64,000 nucleotides of DNA, from assembly GCA_965223675.1 (NCBI GenBank), contig OZ245013.1, positions 2,976,001 through 3,040,000 of the forward strand, read 5' to 3'. The notes below the pieces were generated by a model. It did not search any database. It saw only the letters and a program-made list of their open reading frames with translations, and was not told the DNA's origin. The stretch's first letter is position 1, and each line of letters opens with the position of its first letter. Origin of the DNA: JAGQKC01 sp965223675 (GTDB lineage: Bacteria > Nitrospirota > Nitrospiria > Nitrospirales > UBA8639). Positions 32,949 to 42,297 of the stretch are shown in pieces. Both the position numbers and the translations under genes were made by a program.

Positions 32949-33161
32949 ATGGAAGTTTTTGAAACGGCTATAAAGGTTGCTACCAGAGGAAAGTACTACT
33001 CAAAGGCAAAGGCGGATACGAATCTCGTGCTCATCGACCCAGACCTTACGAAGGCTTCTCCCAATGGCGAGTCCGTAAACCGAGCGCTTAGGCTCTTACT
33101 TGTAACTGCGAATGATGCAACAGCTAGGAGTCCTCAATCCCAAAAAACATTGAGACATTGA
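32949..33161 (+). CDS. Small antitoxin-like protein, possibly truncated
   Basis: A 70-aa ORF with TNLVLIDPDLTKASPNGESV and NRALRLLLVTANDA. This pattern (RGKYY...TNLVL-x-DPD-x(5)-P-x-x-ESVN-x-ALR) occurs in many short bacterial proteins that I associate loosely with toxin-antitoxin surroundings; I know of no proven function. It begins 55 bases after the IS3 right end, so the N-terminus or promoter may have been lost. A broken relative lies at 22155. Its 3' end overlaps the start of a strong hairpin. Confidence 0.45.
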   Translation: MEVFETAIKVATRGKYYSKAKADTNLVLIDPDLTKASPNGESVNRALRLLLVTANDATARSPQSQKTLRH

Positions 33162-33198
33162 AACGACAAGAGCTGCGCGAGACAGCTCTTGTCGTTTC
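33160..33198. terminator. Strong bidirectional terminator hairpin
   Basis: GAAACGACAAGAGCTG (33160-33175) pairs perfectly with 33183-33198 around the loop CGCGAGA. A-rich and T-rich ends suit termination in both directions. It lies between a plus-strand small ORF and the minus-strand gene at 33205. Confidence 0.75.
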
Positions 33199-33204
33199 AC
33201 TCGT

Positions 33205-33549
33205 TCATTCATATCCTCCAACCTGAACACATTCCTCCCGATCCTTCGTACAGAAGACCAGGTATGGCTTACACCGCTCAAACGGAATCTGTTCGGTGGG
33301 TGGCAGACACTGCCAACCATGACCAATAGAAATGCGGTCTGTCTCGACAGGTATGGCTGAGAAATCCATTGATCGACTTTCGTATGGAGACAAGACGGTC
33401 ATTCTTTTCGTTTGTCCCCCTACCTCGATTTCGACAGATTTCTTCGTCGAATACCCATTGTCGGCACGATACCGACTCTCCGCCAAAACATTCGTTTCGG
33501 TAAAGGCAATTAACATTGCAACACAAAACAATAGTTGAAAAATCTTCAT
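33205..33549 (-). CDS. Secreted protein, unknown
   Basis: A 114-aa protein with a signal peptide (IFQLLFCVAMLIAFTETNVL, cleavage near AES) and an AAGGAG site before the ATG. The mature part is beta-rich (VEIEVGGQTKRMTVLSPYES) with four cysteines near the C-terminus (WQCLPP, RCKPYLVFC, EECVQVGG), probably two disulphides. No family is recognised. It ends at a strong terminator. Upstream, 33550-33862 contains no convincing gene. Confidence 0.7.
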   Translation of the reverse strand: MKIFQLLFCVAMLIAFTETNVLAESRYRADNGYSTKKSVEIEVGGQTKRMTVLSPYESRSMDFSAIPVETDRISIGHGWQCLPPTEQIPFERCKPYLVFCTKDREECVQVGGYE

Positions 33550-33862
33550 ACTTTTCTCCTTGGGTAAAAGTAATAGGTTTAAAACTGATTCTCCTTACTT
33601 TCCTGAGAGTGCAAATATAAGGCCACACTCAGAAATTTTCATTTAACTAATAGCTGAAACCCATGGACTAGCTATTTTCTTCATGTTTTGTGTCTGAAGA
33701 TGTTTCGTAGGAACGCCAATTCCCATAACCCAAGATTCAATTTATTGTCAGAAGGTATACACTCGTTATCTGTTTGGATACAGTTCATATCGTTGATGAA
33801 ATCTTCCTTGCAAAGCCAACAGCACTTGATCGAAGAGGCCCGGAATAAGTAAGGAAAGTAAG

Positions 33863-34865
33863 GGGTCAAGTCTAGTTTTATGATGTCATAAGTTGTTATA
33901 GTAATGCGCTATGGCCAGACCGTTCCGCATTGAATTTGAGGGGGCGTGGTACCACGTGATGAACCGTGGGGCCAGCCGACGGAAGGTATTCACCACTGAT
34001 GAGCAACGCCAGTACTTTCTCACCTTATTAGCCAATGCCTCTGACCGCTTCAACGCCGAATGGCATGCCTACTGCCTCATGGACACTCATTATCACTTGC
34101 TGGTACGGACTCCTGAGGCAAACTTGCAACGAATTATGCGACATATTAATGGTTTGTATACTCAGTTCTATAATCGAACTCAAGGACGAGATGGCCCCTT
34201 ATTTCGAGGCCGATACAGGGCCATCTTGGTAGAGGCCCAGGCGTATTGGACGCAATTATCCCGCTACATTCATCGGAATCCATTGGAAGCCGGACTGGTG
34301 AAACGGCTTGCTCAGTATCGTTGGTCCAGTTATCCCGCCTACATCGGCAGATACAAACGTCCACCATGGCTCACCTGCCAATACATCCTGAAATCCCTGG
34401 CCGCCCACGGAGCGATTGACGCCTACAAAGCCTACATAGCCGAAGGCATTGATGAGGAAGTTCAAGAGTTTTATGGGAAGAGCAAGCAGCCTCCGATTCT
34501 GGGCAGTAATGTGTTTAAACGTAACTTCAAATTCAGAACTAAAGATATTGATGTGCCAGACCTGCGTGAGGCGCGAGTCAAGCCAACGGTCAAACGAATC
34601 GTCGAGGTAGTCTGTCAACACTTGGATGTAAAGACGAAGACCGTATGGGCCCTGAAAAGAGGGCGAACTTCAAGTAACCCAGCCAGAGGCATGGCGATGT
34701 ACGTATGTCAACAAGAGGCGGACATGAAATTAAGTGAAATCGCACGGAAGTTTGGGTTAAAGCACTACGCCAGCGCTAGCGCCAGTATCCGCCAGTTTGA
34801 AGCACGCTTGGCCCGAGACCAGGAATTACAAAAGTTCGTGAAATTGATAAAACTAGACTTGACCC
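33863..34865 (+). mobile_element. RAYT unit bounded by perfect 19-bp inverted repeats
   Basis: GGGTCAAGTCTAGTTTTAT (33863-33881) is repeated exactly in inverted orientation at 34847-34865. The pair encloses the transposase gene; the right copy encodes its last residues. Such terminal sequences accompany REP-associated transposases, which act on short palindromic repeats. Confidence 0.75.
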
Positions 34866-34870
34866 TATGA
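33911..34870 (+). CDS. REP-associated tyrosine transposase (Y1 family)
   Basis: A 319-aa protein of the IS200/RAYT group, which uses HUH and tyrosine chemistry on single-stranded DNA. The N-terminal domain shows MARPFRIEFEGAWYHVMNRG, the HUH pair in DTHYHLLVRT, and GPLFRGRYRAILVE, then YIHRNPLEAGLV and YRWSSYPAY. The C-terminal ~110 residues form an added domain with a helix-turn-helix (MKLSEIARKFGLKHYASASA), probably for DNA recognition. The last residues KLIKLDLTL are encoded by the right inverted repeat. Such genes are usually single-copy and domesticated rather than freely mobile. Confidence 0.9.
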   Translation: MARPFRIEFEGAWYHVMNRGASRRKVFTTDEQRQYFLTLLANASDRFNAEWHAYCLMDTHYHLLVRTPEANLQRIMRHINGLYTQFYNRTQGRDGPLFRGRYRAILVEAQAYWTQLSRYIHRNPLEAGLVKRLAQYRWSSYPAYIGRYKRPPWLTCQYILKSLAAHGAIDAYKAYIAEGIDEEVQEFYGKSKQPPILGSNVFKRNFKFRTKDIDVPDLREARVKPTVKRIVEVVCQHLDVKTKTVWALKRGRTSSNPARGMAMYVCQQEADMKLSEIARKFGLKHYASASASIRQFEARLARDQELQKFVKLIKLDLTL

Positions 34871-35254
34871 TTTATATGATTTATGATTGCATAATCGCCA
34901 CCCTTTTCGTTCGGTCCACCATCGCCATCGTCCTCGAAGCCTGCAAAGAGTTTTAATTTCTGACCTTTTCCTACCGTCGTTTGGCAATCTATGAACATGT
35001 TTGAGAAAGCTGGGTGCGACTTGTTCCTTCGTTAAGGCTTATTCAACTTAGCTCGAAACGGAACAAGCCGGTTACCTTGTCTAACGTTTAAAACTTTTTT
35101 AATTTATTGAAAATAATATGAATTTGACTACATGTCAGATTGTCTTATTTAATGAAATAGATAAAGCACACGAATTAATCAACAAATCAGAACCCGGGCG
35201 GTCATCCTGTCATTGCTCTTCAACATGTCATTTCCGTAAAAAGGAGGGATCAAG
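34871..35254. other. AT-rich intergenic region downstream of RAYT
   Basis: No convincing complete gene. On the minus strand, 34880-34998 could encode MFIDCQTTVGKGQKLKLFAG and further sequence up to the RAYT boundary, so a gene may have been cut by the insertion. I could not find a convincing continuation on the other side. An AAGGAGG site at the end serves the next gene. Confidence 0.35.
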
Positions 35255-36049
35255 ATGCAAAGTCTTCAATACCATCCCATTCATCAAAGCACTCACCGTC
35301 GATATAACTGGGTAGGTAGTCATTCCCTAAAGGTTTTAAGCTTCCTATTCCTCTTGGCAACCTCGCTGACTGCATGCATGGGCACTACCCCACTTCAGCT
35401 TCAGAATCACTTTCCAATGGAAGCCAAACCTTCCGAGACTCTCAAAACGAAGTCCTCCTCCTCTTCAGAAAAAGTCCCCGTGGGGATAGCCATTGCTCTT
35501 CTCCCCAACTCTTATGACTTCCCATCGGCAGAGGAAGAAACCTGGACCCAACTTGCCGCAAGGATCAAAGATGATGTGGAGGGTACCAGTCCCGTATTGA
35601 TGGAAAAAGTCATCTTGGTGAAAAATCTGGGTTCGCCGGAGAGTTTGTCGCTCATCCAAAAGTTTGGGAGGGATAGCCAAATCGACACAATCTTGGTCGT
35701 GCTTCCTTCAGGAACGGAAGTGTCCGGCCCGGCTCGATTTGACCTTCTCCCCGAGGTGAGCCTGCTGAATGGTCGTCAAATCGACCATCATGCGACCGTT
35801 GAACTTGGGTTAGTGGATGCCAAGTCCGGCAAATTATTGTTGCAAGTGCAGGGGAATTCTTACGCAACTTTAGATGAATTAGATACTCCGATTGAATCTA
35901 ATCGCTATCCTCGAGTGAAGGGATCCGCGATGAACTCCTATATTTATCCAGAGCAAGAAAAGGCGCTGGAAACCCTGCGGGCAGTGGCCCTCGATGAGGC
36001 GTTGGAGCAAGCCACAATGAAACTTCAAGAGAAGTGGCCAAAAACATAG
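35255..36049 (+). CDS. Lipoprotein, unknown
   Basis: A 264-aa protein starting after AAAGGAGG. A long N-terminal region leads to a lipobox, LATSLTAC, with Cys41. The mature domain alternates strands and helices (VPVGIAIALLPNSYDF, IDTILVVLPSG, VELGLVDAKSGKLLLQVQ) and ends in a long helix (LRAVALDEALEQATMKLQEK). The layout recalls the family of outer-membrane-associated lipoproteins that bind other secreted components, but I cannot name it. An SPFH lipoprotein gene follows 172 bases downstream on the same strand. Confidence 0.75.
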   Translation: MQSLQYHPIHQSTHRRYNWVGSHSLKVLSFLFLLATSLTACMGTTPLQLQNHFPMEAKPSETLKTKSSSSSEKVPVGIAIALLPNSYDFPSAEEETWTQLAARIKDDVEGTSPVLMEKVILVKNLGSPESLSLIQKFGRDSQIDTILVVLPSGTEVSGPARFDLLPEVSLLNGRQIDHHATVELGLVDAKSGKLLLQVQGNSYATLDELDTPIESNRYPRVKGSAMNSYIYPEQEKALETLRAVALDEALEQATMKLQEKWPKT

Positions 36050-36221
36050 GGGCAACTATCGGCTCTTACAGACTCAGGTGATTCAAGTTTGTCGGAAGTG
36101 GTGTGCATAAATTGTGGCGCTATGATCCTGCATAGCGCATCCATTTCGACTTTATGCCCTTAAGTTGACGAAACCATTATTACTAGTGATACATCACCCT
36201 TTAGTATGGAAGGAGGGACAT

Positions 36222-37052
36222 ATGATCAAGTCTACATTACTTATAGGAGGATTGCTGATGGGTTTTGGACTCATGAGCCTCGGGTGTGTGGCGATCGACG
36301 CTGGGCATGAAGGAGTATTAGTTGAACAACCGTTCCTCTTCGGCCATGGCGGCGTCGATCCTGTTCCGAGCAAGACTGGTCGAGTGATCGCTGCACCGAC
36401 GACGAAAGTCATCCCTGTGGACATCCGGCCTGTTCAATACTCGGAACATTTCGATATCATTTCAGCCGAAAATGCCCCGGTATCTTTCGATGCCTTTCTG
36501 ATCGCCAATGTCATCGAAGGGCGCTCGCCGGAACTGATTTCAAGGTACGGGCTTGATTGGTATAAGCACAATGTCAAAGAAGCCTTCAGAACCTTCGTAC
36601 GAGAAGAAGTGCAAAAATACCCGCTTTTTCAGCTGACAACCGAGCCGACCATTAGAGCGAAGTTGCAAGATGCCATTGCAGGCGAGGTCCAAACGCAGCT
36701 CATCGAGAAGCAGGGCATCCCAGTTCGGTTAAATCGCGTTGTTGTCGGGAGCATCCTTCCTCCACAAGGAGTGGTCGACCAGACGACGCAGACTATCATT
36801 CAAGAACAACGCAAGATTACGATGGCGGAGTTCGAAAAGGCGGAGGAAGCACGTGAGAAAGCCGAAAAGAAGCGCGGGATCGCCGACCGGGCCTATCGGG
36901 AATCTCTCGGGTTAACAGCACTAGAATTTGTCGACTTACGGCGTATCGAAGTGCAGAAAGAAATCGTCGAACATTCACCGGCCGCCTTGACCGTCATCAT
37001 GGGCCTTGAGAGCGGGGGTATCAACATCCCGGTGCTCGCGGGTAGTAATTAG
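36222..37052 (+). CDS. SPFH/prohibitin-domain lipoprotein
   Basis: The protein is 276 aa from the ATG at 36222, which follows GGAGGG; the frame is open earlier but without signal-like sequence. The lipobox is LMSLGC with Cys22. The body is an SPFH (band 7) domain: GHEGVLVEQPFLFGHGG, TKVIPVDIRPVQY, YKHNVKEAFRTFVREEV and GIPVRLNRVVVGSILPP, then a coiled coil of EEAREKAEKKRGIADRAYRE. SPFH proteins form membrane-associated ring assemblies. A lipid anchor in place of a transmembrane helix suggests that it sits on the periplasmic face of a membrane. Confidence 0.85.
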   Translation: MIKSTLLIGGLLMGFGLMSLGCVAIDAGHEGVLVEQPFLFGHGGVDPVPSKTGRVIAAPTTKVIPVDIRPVQYSEHFDIISAENAPVSFDAFLIANVIEGRSPELISRYGLDWYKHNVKEAFRTFVREEVQKYPLFQLTTEPTIRAKLQDAIAGEVQTQLIEKQGIPVRLNRVVVGSILPPQGVVDQTTQTIIQEQRKITMAEFEKAEEAREKAEKKRGIADRAYRESLGLTALEFVDLRRIEVQKEIVEHSPAALTVIMGLESGGINIPVLAGSN

Positions 37053-37861
37053 GCAGCGCTGCTTATTGCTGGCACATAGTGAAGTGGTCGTAACCAAGGG
37101 GACGCCATCAAATTCTAGAATGAGTCCAAAACAGGTGAATTTTGGTTATGCCCTTTTAGTCAGTCTCGCCAGGGCCTTCGCCGTTGTTGGAGGGCTGCAT
37201 CATCAGTACACTGGACGAGCGGCTTGACGACTTATGCCGTCACTCTAAGCCGAAGTACTATTTCAAAATCCATCGGATGAATTCTGAGGTTTGACACTAT
37301 TTCCTCTGGAGGCACTGTACTCTAATTTCTACAAACAATATTAAGCCATCTTTCTCCTGAAAAATTAGACAGTTTATCGGATTTCAGAGAAAATGAATGG
37401 CCGGTTCTAAGCAAAGAATCCTGATAAACTATCCCTGAAGGTTGAATACGTATGAAGTCATTGTACGTGGAAATCCCGCCAGAATTATGAGCTCGCCCAG
37501 ATTCAGAAGTACTTCTAGTACAGGGGCACGTCTTGTGCTGTCTAATTAAATCAGACTAAGTCTTCACTCATTTCTCTGTTAGTCCAGGCAATTGGCTATC
37601 ATCTTTTTTGAGCACTTACAAAAGTGAACGGAAACACATTAAAGGCAGATGTTATTGGAGTCATGACAATGCTCGAACCCTATCTTCCGAATCTTTTGGG
37701 TGACGTCACCTTCTGACACGACATTATACTTTCTATGCATCTTCTCAGATCAATGATGCATAATCCTCATCGCGGTTCAAGTATCCTTGCCCTGCCCTTC
37801 TGAGGCTGGTTACATCACCACGACCTAGATCGTACATACAGGTAGTGAATAGGTGTGCGTT
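37053..37861. other. Long gene-free region
   Basis: About 800 bases with scattered stops in all frames. No RNA gene, repeat or hairpin strong enough to name is visible. Short open frames (for example 37006-37227) lack ribosome sites and family signals. Confidence 0.4.
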
Positions 37862-38389
37862 CTATTCCACGCTTAGGATATACACTCCTAAATTGTCTGT
37901 TGAATCATCAAGATTCCCAGCGTGAGCCAAGGTATACCGACGAAATAAACTTTGTGACGGTTGATGATCTTGGGGTTGCCCTGCATCTTTCCAGCGTTCG
38001 AAAAGTTCTTCCTTTCGTGTCCTGAGCCATTCTGATTCTTCATTGAATTCTTGTGTGGAAATAAGTTCGGCTTCCATTAATTTTACGAGTCGTCTCTCCT
38101 CATTTCGCATAACCCTATCCAAAGATATGGGATATTCTGGCTTGGCAAAATATTCAGCGAGCGGTATTTCTTGTCGTGGTTCTTTTTCAAGATTTCCTTG
38201 GTATGGGATAGATACTAACCAATAGCCTAAAAAACATATGATCAAAAGAATACCACCACGGTAGAGCCAGTTTGGTCTTTTTGTCCTCATTTGACTATCA
38301 ATATATTCCTCAATATCTAATTCACCCTCAATGTCTTCTGTTGTATTGCTCTCGGAGATACGTTGATCTTCTTGAGTATATTGAGCCAT
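37862..38389 (-). CDS. Single-pass membrane protein, unknown
   Basis: A 175-aa protein with an acidic N-terminal cytoplasmic stretch (residues 1-35), one transmembrane helix at about 43-62 (YRGGILLIICFLGYWLVSIP), and a charged periplasmic helical domain (RVMRNEERRLVKLMEAELIS, WLRTRKEELFERWKDAGQ). A GAGGTGA-like site precedes the ATG. No family recognised. It stands between two gene-free stretches. Confidence 0.65.
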   Translation of the reverse strand: MAQYTQEDQRISESNTTEDIEGELDIEEYIDSQMRTKRPNWLYRGGILLIICFLGYWLVSIPYQGNLEKEPRQEIPLAEYFAKPEYPISLDRVMRNEERRLVKLMEAELISTQEFNEESEWLRTRKEELFERWKDAGQPQDHQPSQSLFRRYTLAHAGNLDDSTDNLGVYILSVE

Positions 38390-39140
38390 GGGTCACCTCA
38401 CCTCTTCTCTGGTCTTAAATTGAAAATATCTTTGGTATCGGGTATCGGCAAATCTCTCTATTTCTTGCCATCGCATAGGCAAACACCTGGCACCCTGCCA
38501 GAGTACTTCTCCTCGATCTCTGTTATAGCCGTTTCAAATAACTGCCGCATGTCTGTAGTAAGCAATCGCGCGGAGATAATTGATGTACCTCAGTTTGAAC
38601 TTATTTGGGTTCCTATAATCACCCAAACAGGAATAACGGGATTTATCCGCTTGGAATGGTCAGGGACCTTCTAAAAGTGTTTTCAACAATTCAAACGATA
38701 GAGAGGAAAGGTAATCACTAAAAACGAGGGAAGAGGTTCACAAATCATACTTTATGCATGTGTGTGAATGATAGAATTCTAAAAATGTGGCTGGACCGGT
38801 GGAGCCTATAATTTCATACTCGAATCCTCAATAACACTAACTACGGCTGTATTCTCAATCCCTTCTGCGCATACTGCTCACACTCATACCCTGACACGTG
38901 GGATACTCCCGAATAAATAGAGGGTCTTTTAGTTTTGATGTCGCGCGATGGATCTCGCGATGAATGTCGTCATCGAGTAGCGGAGGAGGGAGACTGTCAA
39001 ATTCTTTACAGTTCAACCCTCAGCCCACAAGTGGCCGTTAGAATATCCCTGAACTTGTCAAGAAATACGTTGCGTGATTCTCTTGCCCGATCGATTCAAT
39101 CTAGTTTTCGTTTAACAATGTCCAGTCACGATTGTATGCC
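38390..39140. other. Long gene-free region
   Basis: No convincing coding region. An open frame at 38363-38674 ends with VPQFELIWVPIITQTGITGF and could be a gene fragment, but no start or ribosome site supports it. No repeats seen. Confidence 0.35.
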
Positions 39141-39740
39141 TCATGGCTTCCTGGTGTAGATAATCTCCATCATCTTCGTTTCTGGACTCCCTTGGTGAGT
39201 CCCAAACATTTCAAATATCTGGTTATTACTATCGACTATCTTCCACAGTGCACGATGCTTCATGGTTCCCCCATTCGGAGCCTTGTGTTCACCCTTGAGG
39301 GTAATCGTCTTGCCATCAGCAGTCGCCGTGCCTTCCATCATGAAGATTCCTGTAGCCATGGAATCCATCCATGTTGAGACATACTTCTTGCCAATATTGT
39401 CGTATCCGCTAATCCCAATACCGGAGAAGGATTGTCCCATCATGGTGCCCCTGCATTCCTGATGGAGAAAGCGCCCGCTCAGCAGCATCTTCATTTCACA
39501 GGAGCCGGACGATTCCATTGGAGGCTTGTTGGGTTCCATCCATTCTTTCGTTTGAGTCGCCCAACTACCTTCCAGACTTGCTAGCTGTTTGTGCGGGGCT
39601 CCAGGAACGGAAAGCTTCTGGTAAGCTTCCATCATGGCCTGCATATCCATGCCTTTCGTATGATGCTGTTCATCGGCCAAACCAATCGACGTCAGCATGA
39701 CCAAACAGAAACAACTGAGTGTTATAAAAGTAATTCGCAT
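39141..39740 (-). CDS. Secreted DUF1579-family protein
   Basis: The protein is 199 aa from the ATG at 39740, which follows AAGGAGG; an in-frame ATG eight codons earlier lacks a site. A signal peptide ends near IGLADEQ. The domain begins LASLEGSWATQTKEWMEP and runs through SGRFLHQECRGTMMGQSFSG, YVSTWMDSMATGIFMMEG and EIIYTRKP, which fits DUF1579, a lipocalin-like family of unknown role. Met and His near the mature N-terminus (HHTKGMDMQAMMEAYQ) could bind metal, but this is a guess. The following 39741-40154 has no gene I can support. Confidence 0.85.
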   Translation of the reverse strand: MRITFITLSCFCLVMLTSIGLADEQHHTKGMDMQAMMEAYQKLSVPGAPHKQLASLEGSWATQTKEWMEPNKPPMESSGSCEMKMLLSGRFLHQECRGTMMGQSFSGIGISGYDNIGKKYVSTWMDSMATGIFMMEGTATADGKTITLKGEHKAPNGGTMKHRALWKIVDSNNQIFEMFGTHQGSPETKMMEIIYTRKP

Positions 39741-40154
39741 GGTGGCCTCCTTGGAATATGGCATGAATCAATTGTTGCTTGACTGATTATATCGCACTGA
39801 CTCTGTGACTGCTGCTCCGTGACTTCCTCATTCTAAGAAACGAATTGGGTTTCTTGAGATTTCTTCCAGATCTACAAAATCCATGCCCCAGAACGCTACA
39901 GTTTCAATGCATCTAAATAGCGACAGGAAAAATGAGCCAAAGTGCTATTGGGCCGAGTTCGAAAAGTAAACAATAGTCCATAATTGCAATAGATCAAAGT
40001 TGCAGGAGCACCCCACTTTCACAAACGACTCCTTATATTTTATACCCCATAACACAAAATCTGAGCGCCTTACTTATTTTTGAATGACAGGCATCGTACG
40101 AGAAGATAGCGAGTCAGCTTATGATAGAAACCAACCAGGACCTTCACGAGTTTC

Positions 40155-41654
40155 TCACGAATTATGGTGAGACGTGTTTGACGTCTTGGGATATTTCCAT
40201 CGCCAAACGCAGAGTCCAATGAGACCAGACCCAAACAGCAGAAATGTAGATGGTTCAGGGATCGCATTCATCGCTGATCCTACGATCACTTCGGAAATCT
40301 GGGTAGACCAAATGTTTGGTCCTGAAGCCCATTCTTGAATCGTCCAAAATCGAAACGGGTCAGTGGGGTCAAGGGACGTCGCACTGTAATCTCCCCACCG
40401 ATTTCGGCCGATTGGGTCGGTGATGAAATAATTGGCAATGCCAGCCTGCAGCAAGACGGGATCGCCAAATGCCGTCATTCCATCTCGCGTATCACCCACG
40501 ACCGCATAAGCGCTCACAAATTCATCCTCACCTGAGCGACTGAAGCCAATCACAACGTCGCCGAATTGATTGGCCGCAATCGAAGGGTAAAAGTAGTCAT
40601 GAGACGGATCGCTGATGAGACCTTCTTGGAGCAAAATATTCGTATCTTCGTCGATTTCATACCATCGGATCGCAGCTCGACCATTCATCTCAATGCTGTT
40701 GACTGCCCACAATCGATCGCCGACTTCAAATGGTGAGCTACTCAATCGATTACCATTCGTCGAGATTCTTCCCACGCCATTAGGCTGCACAGCGTCTGGT
40801 GGAGAAAAGCCCGCGGGGATGCTGATCGTGCTTGGGGAGGTGAGAACCATACGCCCTGGTCCCACAACATTACGCACGTCTGTCCTTCGAATGACGTCAC
40901 TATCGACTGAGAGAAAGGTTCCTCCACCGTCTGGCACAATCACATCGACCGTAGGTTGGAGAGAGGATCCACGAACATCAGTATTCCCTACAGCCTCAAA
41001 CCGACTGGCATTGCGAATTGACGGAATCGAAGATAATAAATCAAACTTGGGAATAGTAAGAATAGTGACATCAAAGCTGGCGAAGATCGCATCTCCAGGA
41101 ATATCGAACATGTTAGCGGCCAGATACACTCCGTCCCGGTCAACCCCGAGGGAAGGAAAATCTGCCCAGCGAGTGTTGGCAGAATCACTATCGATTGAGA
41201 ATCCTGTCCATCCTGTCGTCGGGTCTGAGGATTGTGATACCGCAACCAGAAAGTTCGAACTCGCACTCCGACGAAAATCCACAGCTGCCCCAAACCATCG
41301 CTCACTCGTATGATCGTAGACAATTCGCGGGTCGAAGGCCGATGACACACTGACCACGCCGGAATTTCTCCAAAATTGATCAAGATTGCTTGTCTGAACC
41401 CGACGGCCATCAGACTTTCGATAGACCGAGTATCGACCGTTAATCAGTTCCACAAAGTGATTTGGTCCGACGGCTCCCATAGAATCCGGCACGATCAGGA
41501 AAGAATCCACGAGGTATGTACTGCCGGTAAAGTTTTGGCCAAGAGTAAACGACGTTGAGCGAGCAGGGGTGGCAAAACTCAGGACGACAATGAGCACGGC
41601 TAGTAGACAGGGAAAGCATCTCGAATACCGATAACCTGAATAAATTTTTATCAT
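40155..41654 (-). CDS. PEP-CTERM exported protein, possible beta-propeller
   Basis: A 499-aa protein with a signal peptide (PCLLAVLIVVLSFATPARST). The C-terminus shows PEPSTFLLFGSGLIGLCVWR followed by basic residues, a PEP-CTERM sorting signal normally processed by exosortase. The body repeats patterns such as DPRIVYDHTSERWFGAAVDF and FYPSIAANQFGDVVIGFSRS, typical of propeller-like extracellular proteins. PEP-CTERM proteins usually occur in organisms with an exosortase and extracellular polysaccharide; no exosortase is in this window. The function in the envelope or matrix is not known. Confidence 0.85.
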   Translation of the reverse strand: MIKIYSGYRYSRCFPCLLAVLIVVLSFATPARSTSFTLGQNFTGSTYLVDSFLIVPDSMGAVGPNHFVELINGRYSVYRKSDGRRVQTSNLDQFWRNSGVVSVSSAFDPRIVYDHTSERWFGAAVDFRRSASSNFLVAVSQSSDPTTGWTGFSIDSDSANTRWADFPSLGVDRDGVYLAANMFDIPGDAIFASFDVTILTIPKFDLLSSIPSIRNASRFEAVGNTDVRGSSLQPTVDVIVPDGGGTFLSVDSDVIRRTDVRNVVGPGRMVLTSPSTISIPAGFSPPDAVQPNGVGRISTNGNRLSSSPFEVGDRLWAVNSIEMNGRAAIRWYEIDEDTNILLQEGLISDPSHDYFYPSIAANQFGDVVIGFSRSGEDEFVSAYAVVGDTRDGMTAFGDPVLLQAGIANYFITDPIGRNRWGDYSATSLDPTDPFRFWTIQEWASGPNIWSTQISEVIVGSAMNAIPEPSTFLLFGSGLIGLCVWRWKYPKTSNTSHHNS

Positions 41655-42297
41655 CTTTTTTCCCTATTGTGTTCCGCTCCTACGAAGAATCAAGCGGACC
41701 GGATAGCTGTTGTTTTTCAAAAGCATGTGAAAATTGACGCACGAGAACCTTCGCGCTCCGCAGGAACATTCGCCGAATGGACAAAGAACGTTCTCCACAC
41801 TGCGGGTGGATCTGCGACTCACTAAAGTTAAACGTGGGATACGAAGGAGTGGGGGAGAGGTTATTGCCGAAAGATAAAATGATAGGAAAACGAAATGATG
41901 AGCATCTCCCAAACCTTCTTACTCGGATATTTTACAAGGCCATGTCGAACCCCCTTCCTTGAGTAGCATCGGTTGTTCTATGAGCTCAGAACGTGTAGGC
42001 CAAAGATAAAACATTTACTCAAAAAGGTCTAGGATTTCTTTACACCTCTGTTCCTGATTCTCTCTCTTTTTTTCCATTGTGATTGCGTTTGTCCGTGACG
42101 TTGATAGTACTTTCACGAGGCAAGCGATGTCACTCTCATGTGGAGCAACAATGCATGGGGCAGGTCTGGCAATGATACAATTTCGAGATTTCTACGCCGT
42201 CGGATTTTTGAAAATGATTATGGCGAGAAAGACATACAACGGAAGATAAAATGAGAATGAAGATACGACTAGATGTGGTATCTCCTTGGGGATGAGA
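41655..42297. other. Gene-free region
   Basis: No coding region that I can support. The plus-strand frame at 41777-41962 and the minus-strand frame at 41664-41912 have no ribosome site or recognisable signal. A probable promoter for the PEP-CTERM gene should lie near 41700, but no clear -35/-10 pair stands out. Confidence 0.35.

Noticed and set aside
38363..38674. Plus-strand ORF (103 aa) with a possible fragment at its end
   Set aside because: Starts inside the opposite gene, no ribosome site, no homology I can name.
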